Source: Psychrobacter sp. P11G3
GTDB taxonomy: Bacteria > Pseudomonadota > Gammaproteobacteria > Pseudomonadales > Moraxellaceae
Direction: 5' to 3'
DNA length: 64,000 bases
NCBI RefSeq assembly: GCF_001435845.1
Contig: NZ_CM003596.1
Coordinates: forward strand, 2,899,298-2,963,297
Part shown: positions 40,515 to 50,624 of the stretch, one piece after another
Position numbering within the stretch: position 1 is the stretch's first letter
How the letters are laid out: each line of letters opens with the position of its first letter
The notes under the pieces: model-generated
Told to the model about the DNA's origin: nothing
The model's input: only the letters and a program-made list of their open reading frames with translations
Database searches by the model: none
Made by a program: the position numbers and the translations under genes

Positions 40515-40562
40515 CTGTTGGATAGCTTGTCTGTTAGATAACTTGATACTAGATAACTTGCC
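40515..40562. repeat. Three imperfect 16-bp tandem repeats
   Basis: CTGTTGGATAGCTTGT, CTGTTAGATAACTTGA and TACTAGATAACTTGCC start at 40515, 40531 and 40547. They lie between clpX and the SDR gene. Confidence 0.7.
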
Positions 40563-40749
40563 TACTGAAATTGGCGATTTCCATTACACCTGCTCCGAAA
40601 TGACAGCAGCGTTTATCAATCGCGAGTAAACGTCAGCACAAACCATGCTAATGTAGATAGTCTGTCTTGACCCTTAGACTTTATTTCTATATACCGCAAG
40701 ATATAGTCCGTACAACCCATATGATTAATAAGACAAAGGATTGTTTATT

Positions 40750-41736
40750 ATGCTCAACCATGTGACCGCTATGGCGACTTCATTGCGCCAACACCTACCG
40801 TTTTCCTCTAACCGTACCTCGTTGGATGACTCAAATGTTGAATCCTACTATCGCAACCACGTCGCTGCTATCACAGGCGCAGGCTCTGGTATGGGGCGTG
40901 AGCTGGCCATTCATTTAGCAAAAATGGGCTGTCATGTTGCACTATCGGACATTAATCCCGAACAGCTGGCAGCGACCAAACAGTTACTTACCAATTATGA
41001 TATCAATGTCACTATGACCGTACTCGATGTATCAGATAATACAGCGGTGGAAGTATGGGCTGATAGTGTTATGAGCGATCATGGCAAAGTAAACTTTATC
41101 TTTAATAATGCAGGTGTCGCACTCTACTCTACCGTCGAAGGCAGTAGTATTAGTGAGCTTGAATGGGTAATGAACATTAATTTTTGGGGTGTGGTTTACG
41201 GTACTAAGGCGTTTTTACCGTTAATCAAAAACAGCGTTAAACAAAGCCAATTTGGCGAGCATGGACATATTATCAATATCTCAAGTCTGTTTGGTTTGAC
41301 CGCTCAGCCATCACAGTCAGCCTACAACTCTAGCAAATTTGCCGTACGCGGCTTCACAGAGAGCTTACGCCAAGAGCTAAACATTCAGAACTGCGGGGTA
41401 TCAGCGACTTGTATCCATCCAGGTGGTATCAAAACCAATATTGCCAACAGCGCGCGCGGTAATGAGAGCATCCATGATATTGGCATGAGCACTGGGCCCA
41501 AAGCCATCAGAAGTTTTAATAAGTTTCTAAAGTTCGATGCCAATGAAGCAGCTTGGATTATCCTACAGGCAGCAGCGACCAACGAACAGCGCTGCCTGAT
41601 TGGTAACGATGCCAAGATGATTGATGCCATCCAACGTGTATTTCCTTCACATTATAGCCAAGTGCTGAACGACTTCCATCAACTGTCCCGCAAACTAAAA
41701 CCACGTCGTCATAAGAAGCTGAAGACCGTTAAATAG
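40750..41736 (+). CDS. Short-chain dehydrogenase/reductase
   Basis: A 328-residue SDR. The cofactor motif is TGAGSGMG, the NNAG strand is FNNAGVAL and the catalytic Ser, Tyr and Lys are in ISSLFG and YNSSK. A C-terminal extension after about 250 residues ends in a very basic tail, which is common in this group. An in-frame TTG at 40741 abuts the AAAGGA ribosome site (40735-40740); the ATG at 40750 has 9-nt spacing and is preferred. The substrate is unknown. Confidence 0.88.
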   Translation: MLNHVTAMATSLRQHLPFSSNRTSLDDSNVESYYRNHVAAITGAGSGMGRELAIHLAKMGCHVALSDINPEQLAATKQLLTNYDINVTMTVLDVSDNTAVEVWADSVMSDHGKVNFIFNNAGVALYSTVEGSSISELEWVMNINFWGVVYGTKAFLPLIKNSVKQSQFGEHGHIINISSLFGLTAQPSQSAYNSSKFAVRGFTESLRQELNIQNCGVSATCIHPGGIKTNIANSARGNESIHDIGMSTGPKAIRSFNKFLKFDANEAAWIILQAAATNEQRCLIGNDAKMIDAIQRVFPSHYSQVLNDFHQLSRKLKPRRHKKLKTVK

Positions 41737-41785
41737 TATGTTATCAACATTCCCTCTATAATGAGAAATTGATGAATTTATATAT

Positions 41786-41819
41786 AAAAAGCCCAGCTAT
41801 AGTCGTAGCTGGGCTTTTT
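41786..41819. terminator. Bidirectional intrinsic terminator
   Basis: Perfect stem AAAAAGCCCAGCTA / TAGCTGGGCTTTTT between convergent genes. Confidence 0.92.
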
Positions 41820-41897
41820 GAAAGTTGCCATTATTGATGAAGGATAAGACTGAATTTTGAGACTGGTGATGATATTTTAACTCAATACTTCCAAGCA

Positions 41898-42998
41898 TTA
41901 AGGCAGCTTCATATCACCAGCGACCAACCAACCCATACGGCGCATGATATAAGCCACCAACCCTGCAATCACCGCAGGCAATACAAACATCAATAAGATA
42001 ATCGCTGTCCACAGCTGACCAGTGCTCATAATCTCCTGTGATGCCTCAATCACCCCAAACACACCGACCAAACCAGCGGTACCCATACCCGCGCCTGTCG
42101 CGGTACAAGCTAATCCAAAACCAACGGTTGCGATAGGCCCAACGATAGCACTAGCAATGACAGCAGGTAGCAGAACGATAGGTTTTTTGAGCACATTAGG
42201 GATTTGCAACATACTAGTACCCAAGCCCTGAGAGATGACACCACTAAAGCCATTGTCCTTAAAACTTGCAACAGCAAAACCAATCATATGCGCGGCACAG
42301 CCTACTACTGCTGCCCCGCCCGCCAAGCCACCAAGCCCAATAGCAATACAAATAGCTGCACTTGACGTTGGCAGAGTCAGTAAAATGCCAACTACTACAG
42401 CGATGACGATACCCATTAGCAGTGGTTGTAATTCAGTAGCAGCATGAATACCCTGACCGATAGCTGCGACCCCTGCTACGATAGGCGGGTTGAGCAGCGC
42501 ACAGACTAATAGTGCGACGCCGCACACCACTAAGGGCACCAATAAAATATCAAGCTTCGTCTTCCCAGCGACCCAAGTGCCAGCACGATAAGCAAACACA
42601 GAGGTCAGATAAGCACCGATTGGATTACCTGGTAATGCTACAAAAGTTGCGGGCCCACCCACTTGCGGCGTAAAGAGCGTTCCTGCCATTAGTGCTTCAG
42701 AATGAGCACCAAGCATACCTGCTACGAGACAGCTAAGCATCACTAGCGTTGGCGCTTTGAGATAATAAGCGATACCTACACCGATGCCAGCACCCATCAA
42801 TATCGAGGCAAGCTTTCCGACCGCGACTAATGCTGGCAAATCTAACCAACCACCGATTTGCGAAATAATCAGACCTGCGATCAACGTGACAAATAGCCCG
42901 AGAGCCATACCAGTAAAAGCATCGATAAAGTATTTTTGAAAGAACGCTTTAATAATGCCTGCTTGCGGTGTTACTGAGTTAGATACGGTCATAACCAT
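41898..42998 (-). CDS. PTS IIC-like (PfoR-type) membrane protein
   Basis: A 366-residue integral membrane protein with about nine hydrophobic helices. Gly-rich stretches (GIGVGIAYYLKAPT, FVALPGNPIGAYLTS, IGLGGLAGGAAVVG) and the closing GFGLACTATGAGMG resemble the PTS EIIC_2 / PfoR family. No PTS IIA, IIB or HPr gene lies near, so sugar phosphorylation is unlikely to be local; the transported compound is unknown. Confidence 0.75.
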   Translation of the reverse strand: MVMTVSNSVTPQAGIIKAFFQKYFIDAFTGMALGLFVTLIAGLIISQIGGWLDLPALVAVGKLASILMGAGIGVGIAYYLKAPTLVMLSCLVAGMLGAHSEALMAGTLFTPQVGGPATFVALPGNPIGAYLTSVFAYRAGTWVAGKTKLDILLVPLVVCGVALLVCALLNPPIVAGVAAIGQGIHAATELQPLLMGIVIAVVVGILLTLPTSSAAICIAIGLGGLAGGAAVVGCAAHMIGFAVASFKDNGFSGVISQGLGTSMLQIPNVLKKPIVLLPAVIASAIVGPIATVGFGLACTATGAGMGTAGLVGVFGVIEASQEIMSTGQLWTAIILLMFVLPAVIAGLVAYIMRRMGWLVAGDMKLP

Positions 42999-43060
42999 AC
43001 TCTTAATGGACGTTTAATAGGATAAAACAGCTAGAAAGATTTTGATAAAATAAAGAGATA

Positions 43061-43087
43061 AAAAAAGCGTCATTACGACGCTTTTTT
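43061..43087 (-). terminator. Intrinsic terminator
   Basis: Perfect stem AAAAAAGCGTC / GACGCTTTTTT with an ATTAC loop, 31 bp past the SPOR gene stop. Confidence 0.9.
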
Positions 43088-43117
43088 AATAAATACAATA
43101 ACTGTAAACGACTGAAC

Positions 43118-43921
43118 CTAGCGACGCTGCTCAACGATAATAGAGTCTATACCATTGTTTTGTAGGCGCTGCTGTGCTGTCGTTACTGCTTGACGGTTAT
43201 TCAGTGGACGCGAGATGACTTGATAAATTGGCAAGCCATTACCCGTCGTGTTTTTGACCACACGAGCATCGACACCCGCCATCAGTACTTGCGCACGGCG
43301 ACGATCCGCTTCATCTGCATCACTAAAGCTATTGATCTGCAAGATGTAGGTCGCCGCAGGTTTGGCAGCTTGGATGCTTGCCGTACTTGCTGCTGCATTG
43401 TTATTGCGGGTTGTAGCGTTGCTAGTAGCAGGCGGCGTACCATCATAGGTTGCATCTTCTTCAACGACAACGATATCCTCACTCGACCCAGCATTATTAG
43501 CACCAGCAGGTTCGACAGTCGCATTTCCCGAACCACCGAAGCTGCCCGTTTCTGTACTGCCTGCATCGCTCTCTGGTTGAGTCACGACGACGTCTGGTTC
43601 AAACGCACCGATATCACCTATTTGATCATTATCAATGTCAGCGATATCTTCATCAGGGATGGTTGCCATCTCTTGATTAGGTAAAATATCGTAGAACTCA
43701 TAATCGCCATTATCGGTATCAGTATCCACACGTGGCTGTACTTGGCGATCAGAATCGTTCTCAGCACTACCATCAGCGGGACTGAAATTGAATAGTGGTG
43801 AGAGGTAGATAAACACCCCGATCATAAGGGTCAATACGGCCCCAACAAACATCCACAATAAGCCTGATACGCTACTTGATTTGCGCTTTTCTGTTGCGCC
43901 TTTAGGTTTTTTGGCTAGCAT
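43118..43921 (-). CDS. SPOR-domain membrane protein (FtsN-like)
   Basis: A 267-residue bitopic protein. A basic N-terminus precedes one transmembrane helix (about 20-42), then a low-complexity Asp/Ser/Ala/Thr region, then a C-terminal SPOR domain from about 190 (YILQINSFSDADEADRRR to DSIIVEQRR). SPOR domains bind denuded peptidoglycan at division sites. Gene order argS then this gene matches the argS-ftsN-type arrangement, so a cell-division role is likely. A short gap of 87 bp follows argS. Confidence 0.87.
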   Translation of the reverse strand: MLAKKPKGATEKRKSSSVSGLLWMFVGAVLTLMIGVFIYLSPLFNFSPADGSAENDSDRQVQPRVDTDTDNGDYEFYDILPNQEMATIPDEDIADIDNDQIGDIGAFEPDVVVTQPESDAGSTETGSFGGSGNATVEPAGANNAGSSEDIVVVEEDATYDGTPPATSNATTRNNNAAASTASIQAAKPAATYILQINSFSDADEADRRRAQVLMAGVDARVVKNTTGNGLPIYQVISRPLNNRQAVTTAQQRLQNNGIDSIIVEQRR

Positions 43922-44008
43922 GGATCTCGTTCTCCCTACTGGATTTAACTATCATCATCAAATTAATGCTATTAGCTGTCTATACTCATGTCACATATTA
44001 GAAAAGCA

Positions 44009-45838
44009 CTACATGCTAGACGGTGCAGACAAGCCTAGCAGGCTAAGTCCATTTGCCAATACCTGTCTAACGGCTTTTGACAGACGTAAACGCGCTTGCA
44101 TTAAGTCTAGCTCAACCTGACTTGGCGTTTCACCTGAAGTCAAGCTCATAGGCAAGATACGATTGGTGTCATACCAACCATGGAACAATGCCGCTAGCTC
44201 TTTTAGGTAGTTGGTCAAGACATGTGGCTCGTAACCAGTCGCTGCGCGAAGTAACGTCGCTGGATATCCTGCTAACAATTTAATCAGCTCGTCTTCATTT
44301 GGCGCACTTAGCAAGTCTTGATGTGCCAAACCAATGGCATCATCTACGGTCAAATCGTAAGTTGCCAGTTTTTCTAACACACGGCAAACGCGCGCATGAG
44401 CATACTGGATATAATACACTTGATTATCTTTGCTTTGTGATTTGGCAAGTTCTAAGTCAAAATCAACATGCACTTCAGGCTTACGCGCTACATAGTAGAA
44501 TCGTGCAGCATCGTTACCGACTTCTGCACGTAGCTCACGCAAGGTCACAAACTGACCAGAACGCGATGACATTTGTACCTTTTCACTACCGCGCCATAAC
44601 GCGACAAACTGTACAAGCACCACGTCAAGGCGTTCGGCATCGATACCAAGGGCTAGTAGAGCGGCTTTTACGCGTGGGACATAACCATGGTGGTCTGCGC
44701 CCCAAACGTTAATGACTTTATCAAAGCCGCGATCAAACTTGTTTTTATGATAAGCGATGTCAGAAGCAAAATACGTTGATTGACCATTGGCACGGCGTAC
44801 AACACGGTCTTTCTCATCACCGAAATCAGTCGATTTAAACCAGATGTTGCCGTCTTTTTCGTATAGGTAGCCTTTGTCATCTAGTATCTGTAGGACAGGC
44901 TCAATCTCGCTATCGATAGATCTTTCGCTAAACCAGCACTCATAGCTCACACCAAAGTCATTTAAGTCATCTTTAATATCCGCCAAAATACTGCTCAATG
45001 CCGCGTTTAAAAATAACGCATAGCTATCACCTAGCAATGATTTGCTATTGGCAATCAAGCCATCAATATGTGCTTCTTTATCACCTGAGATAACGGTCTT
45101 TTCGCCGTCAGCATTAATCTCAAACTGAGCATCTTCTGGCACATCTTTGGCAACGTCTACAAAACTATGTACATAGCTATCGCCATGTTGTGTTTTTAGC
45201 GTCTGGGCAATATCACTAACATAATCACCTTGATAGGCATTAACTGGGAAAGTTATCTCTTCACCATTTAGCTGTAGATAGCGCAAATATGTACTAGTGG
45301 CTAAGATGTCCATTTGACGACCAGCGTCATTGACATAATATTCACGCGTGACGTCATAGCCAATAGCTTCTAGCAAGTTAGCGACGCTCATGCCAAATGC
45401 AGCACCGCGACCGTGACCGACATGCAGACTCGACGTTGGATTGGCAGAGACGAACTCAACTTGGACTTTTTGACCGTCGAACTGATGGCTCAAGCCAAAG
45501 CGATCTTGCAATGTAAAGATATCATCCAATACAGAAAATTTAGCTTCCGAGTTTAAGAATACGTTAATAAACCCTGGTCCTGCGATTTCTACTTGGCGAA
45601 TATCTTGATTGTCAGGCAATGCGCTGACGATTTTTTCAGCAAGTTGACGCGGATTGGCCTTGGCCGCTTTCGCTGCTGTTAGCGCGATATTACTGGCAAA
45701 ATCACCGTGGCTTAAATCTTTTGTACGGGTAATTTGACTGTTGTTTTGCCAATCGCTTGGTAGCGTACCATCTGCTTGTAGGTTTTGAATTGCATCATTA
45801 AATAGGGATGCAAGCGTATCAATTTGGGCTTGTGACAT
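44009..45838 (-). CDS. argS: Arginyl-tRNA synthetase
   Basis: A 609-residue class I synthetase. The N-terminal additional domain (1-115) precedes the HIGH-type motif HVGHGRGAAFG, then FASDIAYHKNKFDRG and the ATP-site MSSRSGQFVTL in place of KMSKS, normal for ArgRS. The C-terminal anticodon helices end in MTSGETPSQ-like and LGLSAPSSM. It charges tRNA-Arg. It is followed by the SPOR gene. Confidence 0.97.
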   Translation of the reverse strand: MSQAQIDTLASLFNDAIQNLQADGTLPSDWQNNSQITRTKDLSHGDFASNIALTAAKAAKANPRQLAEKIVSALPDNQDIRQVEIAGPGFINVFLNSEAKFSVLDDIFTLQDRFGLSHQFDGQKVQVEFVSANPTSSLHVGHGRGAAFGMSVANLLEAIGYDVTREYYVNDAGRQMDILATSTYLRYLQLNGEEITFPVNAYQGDYVSDIAQTLKTQHGDSYVHSFVDVAKDVPEDAQFEINADGEKTVISGDKEAHIDGLIANSKSLLGDSYALFLNAALSSILADIKDDLNDFGVSYECWFSERSIDSEIEPVLQILDDKGYLYEKDGNIWFKSTDFGDEKDRVVRRANGQSTYFASDIAYHKNKFDRGFDKVINVWGADHHGYVPRVKAALLALGIDAERLDVVLVQFVALWRGSEKVQMSSRSGQFVTLRELRAEVGNDAARFYYVARKPEVHVDFDLELAKSQSKDNQVYYIQYAHARVCRVLEKLATYDLTVDDAIGLAHQDLLSAPNEDELIKLLAGYPATLLRAATGYEPHVLTNYLKELAALFHGWYDTNRILPMSLTSGETPSQVELDLMQARLRLSKAVRQVLANGLSLLGLSAPSSM

Positions 45839-46216
45839 AGGAATTTGAACTCAATTAAATAAACAACAAAAACGGTGCGAATGCGAGCAATCGATAACTG
45901 CTTATTATAATAGCGACCGACATTGCAGGGATAGAATAATGTAAAAAGATAAGTAACCTGTAAATATAACAATCTTTGCGCTTTATTGCACCATTTGCGC
46001 CAAAATTAGCACTAAAATCTTACCGTTATCAGGATTTAGACTGACTAATATCAATGATGCAAAACTGATAAATAACTCATAACATGAATTGTAGCGTTAC
46101 TGTTGCTCAATACTGGGCAGTCGTTTATACCTGACTGCTTCCACGTTATAATGATGGTTTGTACGGCTCTTCTAAAATATAGAAGACGCGTTACTACTCT
46201 ATTATAGGATTACGCC
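45839..46216. other. Divergent spacer argS / DUF2788
   Basis: 378 AT-rich bp between divergent genes. No motif recognised. Confidence 0.45.
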
Positions 46217-46435
46217 ATGTTTGCTATTGCCGCCAGTACTGTCACCAGTTGGGGACTGTACGTCTTGTTGCCGATATTCATCGCTTTCTTGTTTTTTATT
46301 ATGTGGGATATCTCTAAAAAGTCTGATGCTGGGCGCGCTGGTACTTTTTGGATATTCTTAGCCTTAGGCGCAGGTTCTGTTGGTTTTATCCTTAAGATAG
46401 TCATGGAAGTCGCGTTCAAAAAATGGTTAATCTAA
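46217..46435 (+). CDS. DUF2788 small membrane protein
   Basis: A 72-residue protein with two transmembrane helices (about 10-31 and 43-64) flanking the polar MWDISKKSDAGRAG segment. This layout, with GAGSVGFILK in helix 2, fits DUF2788, a small family in Moraxellaceae and relatives. Its function is unknown. It is a single gene. Confidence 0.85.
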   Translation: MFAIAASTVTSWGLYVLLPIFIAFLFFIMWDISKKSDAGRAGTFWIFLALGAGSVGFILKIVMEVAFKKWLI

Positions 46436-46601
46436 TTGGCCATTTTTATCACTATCTTTTGATATCGCTTAGGACATGAGTAGCAAAACTAAAAATGCAA
46501 TATATGACTTGTGACTGCTGCGCTTTATAAGGTGTCAGTCATTTAAATCAAGGCTTTTGAATAAAAGCCCCTTAGATCAATGCCTTTTTAAATCGAAAAA
46601 G

Positions 46602-47729
46602 CTACTGAGCCTTAGCATCGTTTTTTATGACCTGACTCACATAGGTGGGTAGATCCCATGCCCCACCAGCAAAACCGCGACACAATCCTGTGCTCGCCTC
46701 TGCGCTCTTAACGAACGTTTTACCATTCCACGTCCATGTCGCACTATTCCAGCAGTCACCAATGCCTCGATCTTTATGAGTGGCCGAAATCTCACCATCG
46801 AAATAATCATTCCCTGCTGTCGTGATAAGCATAGGCTTGCTAGGTTTTGCATTATCAATGAGCCAATAGCCATTACTAAAATTGTAAGCGCCTAGCCAGC
46901 AAGTATGCGCGGCTAACGTATAACTGTCATCAACTGGTATAAAGTCCCAACCAAGCATCGTAGAACCATACTCTGACATTCGCTGATATGTTTCAGTTTT
47001 TGGGTTGATTAGCTCACAGTCGCCCATCACGTCCTTAGACCCTATAAGCTGCTCGGCATTAATATCAATCCACTTATCAATATTTTTCTGAAAATACGCC
47101 AGCTTTGATGGAGCAAGTGTTTTGTTGTCTTTTGCTGAATATGCAAATGCTTTTTGAATGATTGGTTTTGGCAAAGCTGCTTTAGGATGTTGACGATTTG
47201 GATTATTCTTACTGACCAATGCTATCGGCGTCCCTACTCGACCTTGCTCATCTTCTAGTTTGAGCAATACGGCTGACATTCCTTTATCGCTGATCTGCCA
47301 GTGGTTGTCGCCCACTCTAATCTCTATCTTGGTCGCTATACGAGCATGATCAAGCAGTGCTTGAGCCTGCTTGGCTGATAAGTCGTATAGTAGACTGTCT
47401 TCTTTATGGGGTTGCAGCAACCCATATTTTTTATTGTTCAGCCAAAGCTCAGCAGGCTTAAGATCATCTAGCGGCACTTCTGAGATAAACTGAATTTGCG
47501 CTTTTGGCAGAGCTACTTTTGGCAATGCTGTGAGCAATATTGAGGCAGGCTCATCTATGAGTGCTTCACTAGCGTAACCAACTGCTCGACAAGTGCGCGT
47601 ATTATCACAAACCACTTGCCAGTCGTCTTGTACAAAGCCCCAGCCTTCGGATACAGTTCCATAACCTGCCATAGCAGGTAGCGATAGCAAGCTGATGGTA
47701 GCTACAATAAAAGTCTTCAATGTCTTCAT
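46602..47729 (-). CDS. DUF1176 exported protein
   Basis: A 375-residue secreted protein. A Sec signal peptide ends at LPAMA near residue 21. The motif DWQVVCDNTRTCRAVGY with paired cysteines, and further Cys near TCWLGAYN, WNSATWTWNG and STGLCRGFAG, is typical of DUF1176. The function is unknown; the location should be periplasm. It lies 34 bp after cmoB on the same strand and may be cotranscribed. Confidence 0.88.
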   Translation of the reverse strand: MKTLKTFIVATISLLSLPAMAGYGTVSEGWGFVQDDWQVVCDNTRTCRAVGYASEALIDEPASILLTALPKVALPKAQIQFISEVPLDDLKPAELWLNNKKYGLLQPHKEDSLLYDLSAKQAQALLDHARIATKIEIRVGDNHWQISDKGMSAVLLKLEDEQGRVGTPIALVSKNNPNRQHPKAALPKPIIQKAFAYSAKDNKTLAPSKLAYFQKNIDKWIDINAEQLIGSKDVMGDCELINPKTETYQRMSEYGSTMLGWDFIPVDDSYTLAAHTCWLGAYNFSNGYWLIDNAKPSKPMLITTAGNDYFDGEISATHKDRGIGDCWNSATWTWNGKTFVKSAEASTGLCRGFAGGAWDLPTYVSQVIKNDAKAQ

Positions 47730-47763
47730 AGTGCTTTCCTTATGTTAGCTACCACCATCAATG

Positions 47764-48810
47764 CTATTTTTTGGCAATCAAAGTCGCACGCATGGGGGCA
47801 GGATATCCTTCGACGGTCTTAGTCGAGTCATTAGGATCTAAAAAATCTGCTAACGAATGATAGGTCATCCACTCGGTTTGTCTTTGTTCCTCAGTCGAGG
47901 TGACTGCTACATCAACGCAGCGCACATCTGAAAACCCTGCTTTCTCTAACCAGCCAATTAATGCCGCCACCGATGGCAAGAAGTAGACGTTATTCATCTG
48001 AGCATAACGGTCATGCGGCACCAGTACAGTATTGGCATCACCTTCAATCACTAGCGTCTCAAGTACCAGCTCACCACCTTTGACTAACTGTCCTTTAAGC
48101 TGTTGTAAATGCTCAAACGGTGACTGGCGATGGTACAGCACTCCCATGCTAAATACAGTATCGAACAGCTGACTGTGTTCAGGTAACGCTTCAAGCGGTA
48201 CAGGAATATAATGCGTCCGATAGCTACCTGTATCACTAGCGTCTGCAGCACCAACAAAGTGACGAATCGCCATAAATTGATGATAAAACAAGCATGATGG
48301 ATCAATGATAATAACGGTATCCGCGCCAGCCCCTGCCATGCGCCAGCCGTGATAGCCAGAGCCACCGCCCACATCCAATACGCGGCGACCGTCCAATCTA
48401 CTTAAATGCGGCGCAACGCGTTTCCATTTCCAATCACTATGCCACTCGGTATCAATCTTAATACCTGACTCATCATCGCCGATTTGACCGCCAATCTGAA
48501 ATGGCCCTTTACGCCACGGCATCAACTGCTTTAATAACGCCGTTGTTTGTTTGCGCTGAGACTCATTTAGATCTGCCTCAATCGTCAATGTATCGCTGTT
48601 TAGGTCGACGTTATTGACAGCTAAGTTTGGCAAACGAGCGACTGACGCTTGGTAGGCAGGCGCGTGCGCATAGTTGGCTTTGTCTTTTATATCACCTAGC
48701 CACGTTGGTAATTGTTTGAGCCATTCATAAGCGCTCGGCTGCTGCTGTGCCAGCTCTAGTAGGGTTAGATATAATTCGCGTTCGGCGTTAATGATAGTGT
48801 CGTTGAGCAT
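47764..48810 (-). CDS. cmoB: tRNA U34 carboxymethyltransferase CmoB
   Basis: A 348-residue CmoB. The signature region [26 protein letters not shown] and the SAM-fold [15 protein letters not shown] are followed by [12 protein letters not shown] and [16 protein letters not shown]. It uses carboxy-SAM to turn 5-hydroxyuridine at tRNA position 34 into cmo5U. Its substrate supplier CmoA is encoded 50 bp upstream. Confidence 0.95.
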   Translation of the reverse strand: MLNDTIINAERELYLTLLELAQQQPSAYEWLKQLPTWLGDIKDKANYAHAPAYQASVARLPNLAVNNVDLNSDTLTIEADLNESQRKQTTALLKQLMPWRKGPFQIGGQIGDDESGIKIDTEWHSDWKWKRVAPHLSRLDGRRVLDVGGGSGYHGWRMAGAGADTVIIIDPSCLFYHQFMAIRHFVGAADASDTGSYRTHYIPVPLEALPEHSQLFDTVFSMGVLYHRQSPFEHLQQLKGQLVKGGELVLETLVIEGDANTVLVPHDRYAQMNNVYFLPSVAALIGWLEKAGFSDVRCVDVAVTSTEEQRQTEWMTYHSLADFLDPNDSTKTVEGYPAPMRATLIAKK

Positions 48811-48860
48811 AAAAGCAGGTTACCGTATTGATTAAGAAATAACTGTGTTAAAGGTAAGGA

Positions 48861-49658
48861 TTATTTAAACGCCACAATAGAAACAAAGTTCAAAAACTGA
48901 AACCACGTCAGATGACGCGCAAACCCAACTTGATCTAACCGTGCATGATGCTCATCTAAGGTATCAGTAATAAGAACATTTTCTAATGCATTACGCTTGC
49001 CACTGATTTCCATTTCAGTGTAGCCATTGGCACGTTTAAAATCATAATAACGCTCAACCAACCACGCATCATACTGCTCATCAAACGCATGAGTTTTTTC
49101 AGTCAGTACCAATATGCCGCCTTCGCTCAATGCCACATAAATCTTCTCTAATACTGCGACCCTATCGGCAGCTGGCAAAAACTGTAGCGTCAAGTTCAAA
49201 ATCACCATATCGCACGGCTCAAGCTCAATATCGCGGATATCTGCTGTGATTACTTCGATATCGTGCTCAGGATAATTCTCACTCAGTAGCGTGGTCGCCT
49301 CGGTCGTCATCGCTGGTGATATATCAATTGCTTTAATCTGCAAGTCTTGTGGATCGAATTCACCAGCTAGCGTCATACTGGCTGCGCCCAATGAACAGCC
49401 CAAGTCATAAACACGACTAACACGCTGACCACTATCGCTCTGCTGACGATACTTGCAATGACGACGGGCAAATATGGGTAGCATAGCCAGTACCTGCCCA
49501 TAACCAGGTACACTGCGACGAATCATGTCAGGGAAACAAGCCACCACTTGCTCGTCAAATGAAAAGCGTGCGGCCTTATCCAGTGGCGTAGTAAACGGTT
49601 TATCAAATAGGGTGTCATGTTTGATAGCAGGCTGGGATTGGCTCATGGGACGACTCAT
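48861..49658 (-). CDS. cmoA: Carboxy-SAM synthase CmoA
   Basis: A 265-residue CmoA. The N-terminal [22 protein letters not shown], the SAM motif [12 protein letters not shown] and the [10 protein letters not shown] segment mark the family. It makes carboxy-S-adenosylmethionine from SAM and prephenate. It is the first gene of the cmoA-cmoB-DUF1176 run. Confidence 0.95.
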   Translation of the reverse strand: MSRPMSQSQPAIKHDTLFDKPFTTPLDKAARFSFDEQVVACFPDMIRRSVPGYGQVLAMLPIFARRHCKYRQQSDSGQRVSRVYDLGCSLGAASMTLAGEFDPQDLQIKAIDISPAMTTEATTLLSENYPEHDIEVITADIRDIELEPCDMVILNLTLQFLPAADRVAVLEKIYVALSEGGILVLTEKTHAFDEQYDAWLVERYYDFKRANGYTEMEISGKRNALENVLITDTLDEHHARLDQVGFARHLTWFQFLNFVSIVAFK

Positions 49659-49917
49659 TTTTTAGAATAGAACTGAAATTAAGAATTACTTGGTGAATTT
49701 TGCTTGGTAGTTCGCTTGTCATTATCAGTTGATAAAGAAGCAAGATAGCAAAAGCCCATTATAACATTACTGTTTGTTACTTATCGCCTTTGGCTTGCCT
49801 GCTAAGCTGAATAAATAGTGCCAAGGGTAATGAGACGTTTGAAAGAAGCATTGAAAAACGAGAGCATCACTACCAAATATAGCGCTTAACCCATATTTAT
49901 AATAATAGGAAAAAATT

Positions 49918-50439
49918 ATGCAAACGATCGTATTAGGCGGTGGCTGCTTTTGGTGCACCGAGTCTGTATTTTTATCGGTAAAAGGTGTGCAATCTGTCGT
50001 CTCAGGCTACATGGGCGGCGATGCTGTCTCTGCCAATTATGAAGCTGTCTGTAGTGGTACGACTGGCCATGTCGAAGTTATCAAAGTCGAATTTGATGAG
50101 TCTATTGTCCCGTTAGAAGTAATCCTCGATGTCTTCTTTGCCACGCATGATCCCACCACGATGGATCGTCAAGGCAATGATGTTGGTAGTCAGTATCGTA
50201 GCGTGGTCTTTTACACCGAAGACAGTCAAAAACCGACCGTTGACCGTACCATCAATAAGTTACGCGATATGGGTGTCAATGTGGTGACGGAAGTACATCC
50301 TGCCGTTGAATTCTATCAAGCAGAAGACTCACATCAAGATTTCTTCAACAGAAATCCAGGACAAGCTTATTGCAACTTTGCAATTCCACCAAAGCTTGCC
50401 AAACTGCGTAAAGAATTTAGCAAATATATGGTTAGTTAA
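49918..50439 (+). CDS. msrA: Peptide methionine sulfoxide reductase A
   Basis: A 173-residue MsrA. The nucleophile is Cys10 in GGGCFWCTE; note the second Cys13 in place of the usual Gly after Trp. GYMGGDA, the HDPTTMDRQGNDVG and QYRSVVFY blocks and a late Cys in QAYCNF follow. It reduces S-methionine sulfoxide in the cytoplasm. It is a single gene with a hairpin terminator. Confidence 0.96.
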   Translation: MQTIVLGGGCFWCTESVFLSVKGVQSVVSGYMGGDAVSANYEAVCSGTTGHVEVIKVEFDESIVPLEVILDVFFATHDPTTMDRQGNDVGSQYRSVVFYTEDSQKPTVDRTINKLRDMGVNVVTEVHPAVEFYQAEDSHQDFFNRNPGQAYCNFAIPPKLAKLRKEFSKYMVS

Positions 50440-50507
50440 ATGATGGCTAGCTAAATTGAATAAGACATTATTTATTCAAAAAATTTCTTAGCCTAATGTT
50501 AGATACC

Positions 50508-50542
50508 AGCCAAACACTTATACTATAGGTGTTTGGCTTTTT
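50508..50542 (+). terminator. Intrinsic terminator after msrA
   Basis: Arms AGCCAAACAC and GTGTTTGGCT followed by T's. Confidence 0.88.
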
Positions 50543-50624
50543 ACTATTTATACATTTGACATAACCAATCAATATTATTAAAGCTAGATCTATATATAAA
50601 AACTTACAGATAGAGGACCACAGC

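Noticed and set aside
46549..46572. Hairpin AAGGCTTTT / AAAAGCC before the DUF1176 stop side
   Set aside because: The stem is AT-rich and the minus-strand T-run is weak; not strong enough to call a terminator.
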